Below the pieces are notes generated by a model that saw only the letters and a program-made list of their open reading frames with translations, was not told where the DNA came from and did not search any database. Below are positions 34,350 through 43,447 of a stretch of 64,000 nt of DNA, one piece after another. The stretch comes from Planctomycetaceae bacterium (lineage in GTDB: Bacteria; Planctomycetota; Planctomycetia; Pirellulales; Pirellulaceae). The position numbers and the translations under genes were made by a program. The stretch is taken from assembly GCA_020638975.1 (NCBI GenBank), contig JACKHN010000020.1:1-64000 (forward strand). Direction: 5' to 3'. How positions within the stretch are numbered: position 1 is the stretch's first letter; every line of letters begins with the position of its first letter.

Positions 34350-34665
34350 ACGGTCACTCCCATTCAAATCTGTTTCTGTGGCATGTCTGTAAACACAATT
34401 CGCGCTCGACTACCCGGCGAGGGCCAGACAGCCAGCGCGAATCACGAATTATAGTTACGAATTCGGTTTTCATCTGCCCCGGTTTAACCGGATCTTGAAA
34501 AAATGTCGAAAAAAATGGTTGATCGGTGTGGATAACGCGTACCAGCACAGATCTGGCGACCGGATGAAGCCAAGAATCAACCTTTTTGATATGTTGATCT
34601 CGCCGCAAAACGGGTCGATACGGCGAAGCAATTTCAGCAGTGCAATTCACAGGATTTAGCCATTT
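34350..34665. other. Divergent intergenic region upstream of the EF-P-like gene
   Basis: AT-rich compared with the surroundings. It holds a perfect palindrome CCGGTTTAACCGG (34479-34491), A-tracts (about 34498-34516) and one exact DnaA-box word, TGTGGATAA (34527-34535). The region probably carries the promoters of both flanking genes. No other DnaA boxes or origin-type repeats were seen. Confidence 0.4.
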
Positions 34666-35229
34666 ATGCTAGCAAAAGAGATCAAGCCAGGTGCGGTCGT
34701 TGTGTACGACGGTTCGCCAATACTTATTGAGTCAATGAACGTCCAATCCCCCTCCGCCCGAGGTGCCGCAACTTTGTACAAGTTCCGAGGTCGGAACCTC
34801 GCGACGAAGCAGAAGACGGACATCACCTTGAAGGGTGGCGAGTCGCTGAACGAAGCCGACTTTCAACGCCGCCCGGTCAAGTTGATGTACAGCGATGCCA
34901 CTGACATGCATTTCCTTGACGATCAGGACTTCAACGAGTGGGTACTGCCACTTGAAGACGTCGGCGAAGCGATCAACTTCATTACCGAAGGGCTCGAGGG
35001 TATCCTGTGTTTGATCTACAACGACGAATGTATTGGTGTCCAGTTGCCCACCACGATCGAGTTGACGATCGCCGAGTGTGATCCGGGCGTACGCGGTAAC
35101 TCGGCGACCGGTCGGACGAAACCAGCCAAACTGGAGACGGGGCTGATCGTCCAAGTGCCGGAATTCATCAAACAGGGCGAGCGAATCAAGGTGGATTCTC
35201 GCACCAGCGCGTTCCTTTCTCGAGCCTAG
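34666..35229 (+). CDS. efpL: EF-P paralogue of the EfpL (YeiP) type
   Basis: A 187-aa three-domain EF-P-like protein. The tip of domain I reads VQSPSARGAATLYK, almost the same as E. coli EfpL/YeiP, with Arg32 in place of the modifiable Lys of canonical EF-P. The C-terminal OB domain has the EfpL-like LTIAECDPGVRGNSATGRTKPAKLETGLIVQVPEFI. It should relieve ribosome stalling at proline-rich motifs without needing beta-lysylation or rhamnosylation. ATG 34666 is the only sensible start. Confidence 0.9.
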   Translation: MLAKEIKPGAVVVYDGSPILIESMNVQSPSARGAATLYKFRGRNLATKQKTDITLKGGESLNEADFQRRPVKLMYSDATDMHFLDDQDFNEWVLPLEDVGEAINFITEGLEGILCLIYNDECIGVQLPTTIELTIAECDPGVRGNSATGRTKPAKLETGLIVQVPEFIKQGERIKVDSRTSAFLSRA

Positions 35230-35310
35230 TTTTCCTACCCGCGAAACCTAGCCCACACCTCTGGGGTTTAAGCGGGTGTTACTTTGCCCTACGAACTCGC
35301 GGAAAATGCC

Positions 35311-37575
35311 ATGAAACGAATCGCCCTTGTCTTGTTCACCTGCTCGTTTGTCGGTTTTCTGCTTGGGGATGAACAATCTTCCACAACGCAAGTCGCGAAC
35401 ATCGCACCAACATTCTCCTTGGGCGACTTTCGTGGCAAGCAGTGGAGTTCGGACGATTTCAGCGCGCAACGAGTGCTCGTCGTCGCTTTCTTGGGGACGG
35501 AATGTCCGATCGTGCAGCTCTATTCTCAGCGGCTTCAAGAGATGTCCGACGAACTTTCCGAGCGAGGCGTTGCCTTTATCGGGATCAACCCGAATCAGCA
35601 GGATTCGCTATCCGAATTGGCGCATTTCGCGAAGACTCATGCCATTACCTTCCCGTTGTTGAAGGATCCTGGCAATCGCGTTGCGGATCAGTTTGGCGCA
35701 ACGCGAACACCCGAAGTGTTCGTGTATGATGAGGCAAGGCAGCTCCGTTATCACGGTCGCATCGACGATCAGTACACCTACGGGATTCAACGCCCCAAAG
35801 TGGAACACGAGTACTTGCGTGAGGCAATCGATGCGTTGCTGGCAGATAAACCCATCGCGATCGCGGACACGGAGATTATCGGCTGCCTGATCGGACGCGT
35901 TGCGGAGCCGGATCCGAATAGCGATGTCACTTACTCAAAGCACATCAGTCGGATTTTCCAACGTCGTTGTGTCGAGTGTCATCGCGAAGGCGAGATCGCT
36001 CCGTTCTCGCTCACGAGCTATGACGATGCAGCCGGCTGGGCCGAAATGATCGCAGAGGTCGTCGACCAGCAGCGGATGCCGCCCTGGCACGCCAATCCGA
36101 AGCATGGCGACTTTGCCAACGACGCACGTCTGACGGATGAGGAGAAGCAACAAATCAATGATTGGGTCGCGAGCGGTTCCCCTGAAGGAGACCGCTCAGA
36201 CTTGCCGCCACCTCGAACGTATGTAGAAGGTTGGCGAATCGGCACGCCCGATTTGATCGTCAAAATGTCGGAGAAGCCGTTTAAAGTTCCGGCTGAAGGT
36301 GAAGTTCGCTACCAGTACTTCACCGTCGATCCTGGCTTCACCGAAGACAAATGGGTCAAGGCCGCAGAATGTCGCCCGGGCAATCGCGCGGTTGTCCATC
36401 ACATCATCGTTGCCGCCGGATCGCCTGAGCAAGCTGGAAAGCGAGCCCACGGCAACCTTGAATCCGATTGGCTCGCCGCAACGGCACCAGGCGCACAACC
36501 CATGATGTTGCCGAACGGCTTGGCAAAACGGATTCCTGCCGGATCGCGTCTGGTCTTTCAGATGCACTACACGCCGAACGGAACAGCGCAGGAAGACCTT
36601 AGTAGCATCGGGCTGATCTTTGCTGATCCCAAAACGGTGAAACGAGAGGTCGTTACACAAAAGGCGGCCCAACCTCGCTTCCAGATTCCTCCTGGAGCTG
36701 ACAACCACGAGGTCACTGCGCAAACAACTTTCCATCAAGACACACTGATGCTGGCGATGTTCCCGCACATGCATCTGCGAGGGAAGTCATTCCGGTATAC
36801 AGCAACTTATCCCGATAAAAGCGAAGAAATTTTGCTGGATGTTCCACACTACGATTTCAATTGGCAGAACGCGTACGCATTCAAAGAGCCGAAACTCATG
36901 CCTGCCGGAACGAAGTTGACCTGCGTCGCACACTACGATAATTCAGCAGCGAATTTATCCAACCCGGATCCGACGGCGTCGGTTCGTTGGGGCGATCAAA
37001 CATGGGAAGAGATGATGATCGGCTACTTCGACATGGTCCTCGCCGATCAAGACCTCTCGAAGAATCCGCTCACTCGGCGAACGGACGATTTCCTAAAACA
37101 GTACGCCGCCGGGACAACCACTGTCCCTGCTCAAGTACAACAGTTCGCGTCTTCCGCCTTAGAATCCGATGAATCGCTACGTCGTCTCGGAGCCGAGTTG
37201 CTTAAGGTCGTACCGCAAGTTGATCGCGTCGACTGGATTGCTGTCGAAGGTCGCACGCTGCATGTACGCCGTGTCGCCCAATCCGGCGGCGCGGGCCAAG
37301 GTGCATCTGGGCTGAAGGTACCTGCGGCGAAGCTGCGATTGGCAGAGTATGCAGAAGGTAACACGACCGTCGTTCACGCGAAGACGAGCGAAGTCGACGC
37401 TCCTGACTTCAAGTTGCTTGGTCGCTTGTTCGCTTCGAGCATGCATGTGCCGGTAAAGGTCGAAGGTGTTCCCGCCGTGATCAGCTTCTGGAGCACCGAA
37501 CTGGATGCTTTTCCAGCGGAAGCTGTGGGGATTCTCGAAGGGTTGGCGAAGCAACTCAATACAAAGCCACGCTAG
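35311..37575 (+). CDS. Redoxin - cytochrome c - copper type II monooxygenase-like fusion
   Basis: A 754-aa secreted protein (signal peptide MKRIALVLFTCSFVGFLLG). Residues about 25-190 are thioredoxin-like (VVAFLGTECPIVQLYSQRL, with one Cys only, and GATRTPEVFVYD). Next is a heme c motif, CVECH, followed by EGEIAPFSLTSY and MPPWHA. Residues about 350-600 resemble the copper monooxygenase fold of the PHM/DBM type, with His-rich strands AVVHHIIVAAG, FQMHYTPNG and FPHMHLRGKSF. An unassigned domain ends it. Electron transfer from the heme to copper is a plausible inference. Confidence 0.75.
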   Translation: MKRIALVLFTCSFVGFLLGDEQSSTTQVANIAPTFSLGDFRGKQWSSDDFSAQRVLVVAFLGTECPIVQLYSQRLQEMSDELSERGVAFIGINPNQQDSLSELAHFAKTHAITFPLLKDPGNRVADQFGATRTPEVFVYDEARQLRYHGRIDDQYTYGIQRPKVEHEYLREAIDALLADKPIAIADTEIIGCLIGRVAEPDPNSDVTYSKHISRIFQRRCVECHREGEIAPFSLTSYDDAAGWAEMIAEVVDQQRMPPWHANPKHGDFANDARLTDEEKQQINDWVASGSPEGDRSDLPPPRTYVEGWRIGTPDLIVKMSEKPFKVPAEGEVRYQYFTVDPGFTEDKWVKAAECRPGNRAVVHHIIVAAGSPEQAGKRAHGNLESDWLAATAPGAQPMMLPNGLAKRIPAGSRLVFQMHYTPNGTAQEDLSSIGLIFADPKTVKREVVTQKAAQPRFQIPPGADNHEVTAQTTFHQDTLMLAMFPHMHLRGKSFRYTATYPDKSEEILLDVPHYDFNWQNAYAFKEPKLMPAGTKLTCVAHYDNSAANLSNPDPTASVRWGDQTWEEMMIGYFDMVLADQDLSKNPLTRRTDDFLKQYAAGTTTVPAQVQQFASSALESDESLRRLGAELLKVVPQVDRVDWIAVEGRTLHVRRVAQSGGAGQGASGLKVPAAKLRLAEYAEGNTTVVHAKTSEVDAPDFKLLGRLFASSMHVPVKVEGVPAVISFWSTELDAFPAEAVGILEGLAKQLNTKPR

Positions 37576-40154
37576 TCACGAACGCGCAAGGCCAGTAGCC
37601 CGACGCCGGCGAACACCGTAATGTATACGGCCAATGCAACGCAGCCCCAACCCGGCGTCCAGCTGTCCGACAACGTCAGGTAATCGGCATCACGCAACCG
37701 CTCTTGGACCGAGCTTTCTAGTGTCGTAAGCGATCCTTGAAATGCCCAGTACGCCGGAATGAAAACCTGTGAAAACTCACGCGTGTAGTTCAACAGTGGC
37801 GCTATCAACCCGGCGAGGATGATCTGCGGAATCAGCATCATCGGCACAACGGTCGCGGCCAGGTCCTCCGTCGTCGCCAAAGCCGAAATTGCCAGCCCCA
37901 TCGCAACGCCAGTCGTCGCGGCCAGCGACAGCAGCATCCATTGGCCGATCGCATCACCGCCTAAGTGGGTAAAACGGTTGACGAGCCAATAGAAAAGTGT
38001 GGCTTGCAAAATGCTAATAGTTGCCAGCAAGACGAACTTCGATCCGTAGTAGCTCAGCACTCGCAACCCGACGTCACGTTCCCTGCCGTAGATCGTGGCT
38101 TCTTTCACGATCTCTTTTGCGGAATTGTTACAGCCGAACCAAATGCAGGAAATGCAAAGCAAGAATAGAAGCTTTGACGACAGATCGGTTCGCTTGGCGA
38201 GTTCGGCTTCAACGCGGAGCTCTTTTCGCTGTTTATCGCGTTGTCGAATATACTCTTCGTCCGCCTCCAAGAACGCTCGATCCTCGTCCGACATGTTGCT
38301 GAGCGAACCACCGTATTGAAGCTCATACAGTTGCTCTTCTCGTTGCGTGACTTCCGTGTCAACATTCAGCTTCGAGATGTCGCCAAACAACCAAACCAAC
38401 AACCCGGCGATCACGAGGCATTGTCCGAAGATCATCGCCAATGCCCGCTTATCCGCCCATTGAATTGCGAGGTAGCGTCGCAGCAATACATGAAACTGCC
38501 GCCACATCGTCATCAATTGCAGCGGGCGCCGCCGGCTCGTCACTCTTGCTACAGCGTCATTCGCCTCAGGTAATCGACGTTCGACGTATTCCTGATAGAC
38601 GGGGCTCTTCTTAAACCGTTCTTTCCACTCGCTAGGTGTGCGATGCTTGAGGACTTGATAGACGTCGCCAAGTCGCTCAATTCCAAAGTATTTCAGCGCG
38701 GCGGAGGGCGGACCGAAAAACGCGAGCACTCCGCCTTCGGCCAGGATCGCCACGAGGTGACAGTTGTCAGGCACATAACTCAGACTGTGCGTGACACAGA
38801 CCAGCGTTTTCCCTTCATCCGCCATGCGACGGAACATCTGCATCATTTCCGAATCGGTTTGTTCGTCGAGCCCTGACGTGACCTCATCCAGAAAGATCAG
38901 ACTCGGGTTGCTGATCGCTTCATTCGCCCAACTCGCCCGCTTGATCTGGCCACCGCTCAGTTGTCGGATCTGTGTGAACTGCCGCTGCACCAAGCTGACT
39001 GTATCTAGCGTCGCGTCGATTCTTGCCTCGATGTCTTGTCTCGACATATCGGCAGGCAGACGCATCTTGGCCGTATACCAAAGCGCGGTCTTGAGCGGCA
39101 AGACATCGTGCAACACGTCGCGTTGCGGGACGACCGCGAGATTCTGCTTCAGAGCGTCAAAGTGGGAGTAAAGGTTCTCGCCGTTCAGCAGCACGCTGCC
39201 TTCGTTGGCCGGAACGCGAGCACTTAGCGCCGAGAGTAGCGTTGTCTTGCCCGAACCACTTGGTCCCAGTATGCACACGAATTCGCGAGGCCGCACGACT
39301 AACGAAACGTCGTCGAGAATCACTTTCTGCTGGCCGCGATTCCGGCGATCAGGCACTTGTCGCACTAAATTCCTGGCCACAAGTTCGACGTTATTTTCAC
39401 GGCACAAAGGATACAGTGCGTGGCCGCGATAGATCCATGTGTGTGGGCCGATCTGAACTCGCGTCCCGTCCGTAATCACCGTTGGCTTTGCGATCGCTTC
39501 GCCGTTCACGAACGTATGATTGGCACTCCTGAGATCCGTGATGGTTGCGTAGGGGCCGGTCCGTTCGATGGCAGCGTGCTGGCGTGAAACACGCACGTCG
39601 GGCAGGCAAATGTCAGCGCGATCAGCATCGCGACCGATGACAGCACGTGTTTCTGGCAGCGCAATCGCACCGGGAATTTCGAGCGGGACGATTGACTGCT
39701 GCATCTGCAGAATCTGATCGAACGGCATACGCATCGTTTCACTAGTGTGAATCGTCTGCTTGGTCTCCGCCTCGCCGCCGAGCAACGACGGCGTCTCGAG
39801 CATTTGATTGATCAGCCAAAGATTGGCAGAGTAGGAGCTTGTCGTCTTAGTGTCTTCGTGTTCGACAAAGACCAGCACGCGATCGCCGACTTGGACGATA
39901 GCCAAATGATTCAGCAGCGACTTTCCGTCGACCAGCTTCTGGTTCAAGCTCAGCGAAATGCCGACTTTGCCTGGTGACAAGAACCACCGACCGTGCTCCT
40001 GTTCAATGCGGCATAAGGCATCATTTGGTCGGTCGCCATCCAGCGAAACGCCCGCCATTGGGTCAGCAATTACGCAAACTGCCGAACGTTCGTTAAAGAG
40101 ATGAGAACGCTCCGTCGCGATGTCATAAAGATAGGGATAGCTGTGGCCGTTCAC
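37572..40154 (-). CDS. FHA-ABC ATPase-permease fusion (ABC-2/ABCG-like exporter)
   Basis: An 860-aa half-transporter. Residues 1-130 may hold a degenerate FHA-like domain. A clear FHA domain lies at about 165-245 (AVIGRDADRADICLPDVRVSRQHAAI...NHTFVNG). The ATPase follows: Walker A LGPSGSGKTTLL, signature LSGGQIKRAS, Walker B LIFLDEVTSGLDE and switch His in CVTHSL. A C-terminal ABC2-type membrane domain has about six helices with an inserted charged coil (REEQLYELQYGGSLSNMSDEDRAF). FHA binds phosphothreonine, which suggests kinase control. It lies 11 bp after the HEAT gene. GTG start. Confidence 0.85.
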   Translation of the reverse strand: MNGHSYPYLYDIATERSHLFNERSAVCVIADPMAGVSLDGDRPNDALCRIEQEHGRWFLSPGKVGISLSLNQKLVDGKSLLNHLAIVQVGDRVLVFVEHEDTKTTSSYSANLWLINQMLETPSLLGGEAETKQTIHTSETMRMPFDQILQMQQSIVPLEIPGAIALPETRAVIGRDADRADICLPDVRVSRQHAAIERTGPYATITDLRSANHTFVNGEAIAKPTVITDGTRVQIGPHTWIYRGHALYPLCRENNVELVARNLVRQVPDRRNRGQQKVILDDVSLVVRPREFVCILGPSGSGKTTLLSALSARVPANEGSVLLNGENLYSHFDALKQNLAVVPQRDVLHDVLPLKTALWYTAKMRLPADMSRQDIEARIDATLDTVSLVQRQFTQIRQLSGGQIKRASWANEAISNPSLIFLDEVTSGLDEQTDSEMMQMFRRMADEGKTLVCVTHSLSYVPDNCHLVAILAEGGVLAFFGPPSAALKYFGIERLGDVYQVLKHRTPSEWKERFKKSPVYQEYVERRLPEANDAVARVTSRRRPLQLMTMWRQFHVLLRRYLAIQWADKRALAMIFGQCLVIAGLLVWLFGDISKLNVDTEVTQREEQLYELQYGGSLSNMSDEDRAFLEADEEYIRQRDKQRKELRVEAELAKRTDLSSKLLFLLCISCIWFGCNNSAKEIVKEATIYGRERDVGLRVLSYYGSKFVLLATISILQATLFYWLVNRFTHLGGDAIGQWMLLSLAATTGVAMGLAISALATTEDLAATVVPMMLIPQIILAGLIAPLLNYTREFSQVFIPAYWAFQGSLTTLESSVQERLRDADYLTLSDSWTPGWGCVALAVYITVFAGVGLLALRVRD

Positions 40155-40165
40155 CCATTTATCTT

Positions 40166-41920
40166 TTAGGAGGCCATCTTCTTGAGAGCTTCGCCGGCAG
40201 CTTGCCGTACGATCTCTGCCGCGTCATTGTCGCGAACTTCCTGCAGCTTGGCAGTTGCTCGCTCACCAACATTACCAAGTTCGCCCAGCATCGTCGCGGC
40301 TCCGGCGCGCACCAGTTCACGTTCGTCTTCCAGCGCCTTGAGCAACAGCGAAGTCGCCTTGATACGGCGGGCCGGGTTACCTGGCTGGATTTGCCAAAGT
40401 GCAACAACACTGGCAGCTCGAATGATCACGCTATCGCTGCCTTCCGCTCGTTGTAGCGCTGGCACGGCGGCGCGGGCTGCGTCGCCCATCTTGCCGAGCG
40501 CATAGGCGGCACTTGCAGCGACGCCTTCGTCAGTTGATGCAAGTCCCTTGACCAATACCGGAATCGCGTCTTTCGCGGCGGGGCCGATCGCTGAGAGGGC
40601 GAACTGTGCCTCACGAGTAAACTCCAAATCCTCGGGGCTGTCGGTCTGTTCGCCGAGCACGGCGATCAATGCGGGGACGGTTGTGTCGGCTTCTCGGCCA
40701 AGCTTTGCGATCAGTCGAACCGCGTAGTGGCGCAGCCCTTTATTTGTGAGAGCATCGTCAACATGCTGAAGCGCCTTTGGACCGAAACTTGCGAGTGCCG
40801 CAATCGCGTTCGCCACGACAGTGGCATCTTTGTCTTCGAGTGCTTTCACCAGCAGCGGTGCGACAATCTCGCGATCCACATCAAACTCGACCATCGCACG
40901 AGCTGCCGCCTGCCGCACATGGACATCTTCGCTCTTGAAGGAGTCCACAAGCAATTCAACGGCTTCAGCGACAAGTTCCTTATTGGTCGGATTCGTCTTC
41001 GCCAGTGCCCAAGCGCAGATCGTTCTTCCGAACTCGTCTTCGCTTTTCATCCCCTTAAGAAGCAGTTCACGCGATTCACCATCGGTGTCGAGTTCGCCCA
41101 AGGCATAGATCGCGGCGTAACGAACATCTTTGAATTCGTCATGCTCGGCAATGGCGGCAATGGCGGGGACCGCAGCCTTCGCACCGGCTCCAATTTTGCC
41201 GAGTGCAACGAGCGCTTCGAGACGAACATGCGGATCTGCGGTCTTGAGTACTTCCTGAATCTCTGGAACGGCCTCGGCGGCATCTGGTCCAATTTCTGCG
41301 AGCACCAGACACGCCCAGTACTGTGCCTTTTCATACTTCAACGCATTTCGCAGCCGTGGTACTGCATCTTTGCCTTGTTCTGCCAACGAATGCAACGCTG
41401 GAAGAATTACCGAGGCATCGCCTTGCTCCAGAATCTTCAGCACGAGAGGGAGTGTCTTTTCCTGCGGTGGATCGATCAGCTGCAACGCACGCAACGCGGC
41501 ACGACGAACAAGCACTTCCTCATCGAACACGATTTCAATCAATCTGTCCGCAGCCGACATTGCCGGTTTGCCGATTCGACCCAGAGCGTAAGCTGCGTAG
41601 GCACGAACCTTGACGCGTTCATCGTCAAGTGCGGCAATCAGTACCGGAACGGCGCTCGCCGCTCCTTCGCCGATCGCTCCCAACGTGCGTGCCGCATGCC
41701 AAACGACTTCTTCGTCGCTATCCTTCAAGGCAGCAGCAACCGCCGCGACCGCGTCATTGGCATTGCCACCTTGCTCCGCAATTCCGTCTAAAGCTTGCAA
41801 GCGAACAAGCTTGTCAGCGTTGTTAATGTCCTTGACCAACTGCTCTAGGTCGGCATCTTGTGCCTGAACCGTTGCGGCAAACGCGACCAGCAGTGAAAGC
41901 ACCGAGAGGAGAGAACGCAT
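40166..41920 (-). CDS. Secreted HEAT-repeat protein
   Basis: A 584-aa protein with a signal peptide (MRSLLSVLSLLVAFAATVQAQ). It then carries about a dozen HEAT/PBS-lyase-like repeats of the type AVPVLIAALDDERVKVRAYAAYALGRIG spread over the whole length. Such superhelical scaffolds bind proteins; here outside the cytoplasm. ATG 41920 is chosen for the signal peptide. The gene is just upstream of the FHA-ABC transporter (11-bp gap), so co-transcription and a role with that exporter are likely inferences. Confidence 0.82.
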   Translation of the reverse strand: MRSLLSVLSLLVAFAATVQAQDADLEQLVKDINNADKLVRLQALDGIAEQGGNANDAVAAVAAALKDSDEEVVWHAARTLGAIGEGAASAVPVLIAALDDERVKVRAYAAYALGRIGKPAMSAADRLIEIVFDEEVLVRRAALRALQLIDPPQEKTLPLVLKILEQGDASVILPALHSLAEQGKDAVPRLRNALKYEKAQYWACLVLAEIGPDAAEAVPEIQEVLKTADPHVRLEALVALGKIGAGAKAAVPAIAAIAEHDEFKDVRYAAIYALGELDTDGESRELLLKGMKSEDEFGRTICAWALAKTNPTNKELVAEAVELLVDSFKSEDVHVRQAAARAMVEFDVDREIVAPLLVKALEDKDATVVANAIAALASFGPKALQHVDDALTNKGLRHYAVRLIAKLGREADTTVPALIAVLGEQTDSPEDLEFTREAQFALSAIGPAAKDAIPVLVKGLASTDEGVAASAAYALGKMGDAARAAVPALQRAEGSDSVIIRAASVVALWQIQPGNPARRIKATSLLLKALEDERELVRAGAATMLGELGNVGERATAKLQEVRDNDAAEIVRQAAGEALKKMAS

Positions 41921-41989
41921 TATTAACCTCGAGAAGATTCGTCGTGAGCGTTGGAACAAGATCAAACGGCATCGCGGTTGCGAGTGACA

Positions 41990-42643
41990 CTAACCTGCTT
42001 GAAAGCCTGCTTCATAGGCGAGACTTTCCAAGAACTTGCGGGCCTCTATCGAAGCGTTGCCACCGAGCTGCTGGCTGTACTTTCGTAGTTCTTCCGTCAT
42101 CTCGCTGGTCAGCTTTTTGACTTCAACGTACTGATCGGGAGTCAGAAAACCCTTGTCAGCGCGCTCGGCGTAGATGGCGTCCAAACGATCGCGATCGTCT
42201 TTGAGCGAATCCATCCGCAAGCCGAGAGGCCAAGCCAACTCTCCCGTCAGTGGATCGATCTTGTTCGCAGACAATCGGTCAGGCAGCCGCGCCTGACTAA
42301 GGCGAATAGCTTGCTGTTGCGACGGAGGGGGCGTGCGCTGGGCGGCTCGATATTGCTGGTTGATCGATTTCTTTTGGAAATAGGTTTGCGTATAGAGCAA
42401 ATCGTTCTCGATGCCCTTCTTCTGCGACTCCCGCAAATTGATCGCAGCTTCAGAATTCATAAGATTTGCGGCACCCTGCGAGCGGACGACATCTGCCATC
42501 CCGCGAGCGGCTCCTTCTTCGGCCGTTGAGGCGTGGTGATAACTCCCCGGGCCGACGGCGCTGAAATAGGGATTCATACCTTGGGCGTAGAGGAGAGCTG
42601 TACCTCCCAAGACCAATAGCGGCGCTAACACTGCAACTCGCAT
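41990..42643 (-). CDS. Exported helical protein, unknown function
   Basis: A 217-aa protein with a signal peptide (MRVAVLAPLLVLGGTALLYAQG). A mostly helical, Gln/Arg-rich mature part follows (ANLMNSEAAINLRESQKKGIENDLLYTQTYFQKKSINQQYRA, then DQYVEVKKLTSEMTEELRKYSQQLGG). The first mature residues MNPYF resemble other planctomycete exported proteins. I do not know a function. It is upstream of the HEAT and ABC genes on the same strand, 69 bp away, possibly one operon. Confidence 0.65.
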   Translation of the reverse strand: MRVAVLAPLLVLGGTALLYAQGMNPYFSAVGPGSYHHASTAEEGAARGMADVVRSQGAANLMNSEAAINLRESQKKGIENDLLYTQTYFQKKSINQQYRAAQRTPPPSQQQAIRLSQARLPDRLSANKIDPLTGELAWPLGLRMDSLKDDRDRLDAIYAERADKGFLTPDQYVEVKKLTSEMTEELRKYSQQLGGNASIEARKFLESLAYEAGFQAG

Positions 42644-42900
42644 CTTCTACCTCCAAGGCTTCGTTGAGCGAGATTTGATTGTCTCAAACTAACTCAATAA
42701 TCACACGTATCCCGACGACATGCAAGTCGCCTGCCCGTCTAGGATAACCACGAATTTTAGGGAAAGCAAAAGATGGGTGAATATTGGAGTGTGTTCTAGG
42801 CTGAGAACCGGTCATTCTGTATCAAAACCGAGCGGTGGAACGTCTTCTGACGATTCCCAGGGGCGCTGATAACGCGACGTTCCAACGCTAGACTAACACC

Positions 42901-43245
42901 ATGGCCAAGTGCGATGAGGGATACATTTGTGAAGTATGCGGCGAAGACGTGGCGGCGATCACCGACAGCGACCTGTATTTGCGGTACGTGATCGGCCAGG
43001 TTGACCCCGAAACGCTACATACAACCCGCGAACGGCACATCCGTTGCAACCCCGCCCTCGCTCAATTCATCGTTGACGAGATGTTCGAGCCAGTTCGTTG
43101 TGACGGCCCGTTCGACAAGGACTTACTTGACGAGGACTTCGTGAAAACGCGAGAAGAACTCGTCACGCGGGGCTGGCGTCGTCTGCGTGAAGTCGTCAAG
43201 CGACAACTCCCCATCGTGGAGTATCCGCTCGTGCAGAAACATTAG
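42901..43245 (+). CDS. Small Cys-containing protein, unknown
   Basis: A 114-aa soluble protein opening MAKCDEGYICEVCGEDV, with three Cys (C4, C10, C13) and HIRCNP later, so a zinc-binding knuckle is possible. The rest is acidic and helical (LLDEDFVKTREELVTRGWRRLREVVKRQL). It resembles short proteins I associate with planctomycetes, but I cannot name a family. The 257-bp gap upstream holds a GGAACGTC...GACGTTCC inverted repeat (about 42836-42882) with a long loop. Confidence 0.6.
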   Translation: MAKCDEGYICEVCGEDVAAITDSDLYLRYVIGQVDPETLHTTRERHIRCNPALAQFIVDEMFEPVRCDGPFDKDLLDEDFVKTREELVTRGWRRLREVVKRQLPIVEYPLVQKH

Positions 43246-43447
43246 CATTTCACTCCACTTCTGCGGACGTGCCTTCTACCTAATCGTCGCCAACGATGGA
43301 ATGCTCTCTTTGCGGTAGACTCCTTCGTTTGGACATATTAATTCACTCCTGGCGGTCGATGGGGACTTGCGATGAGTGCCGAAGGGTGCTGTAGAATCTT
43401 GAGTTGTGTGGTAGACGATCAAACAATCTTCGCTAAAGGGAAGTTTT

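Noticed and set aside
34527..34535. Exact DnaA-box word TGTGGATAA next to A-tracts, as a possible replication origin
   Set aside because: Only one box was found, with no cluster, no unwinding element of note and no dnaA/dnaN/gidA genes nearby.
34354..34650. Minus-strand frame in the efpL upstream region
   Set aside because: Crosses AT-rich promoter-like sequence and shows no protein-like pattern; the downstream 92-aa frame is better supported.
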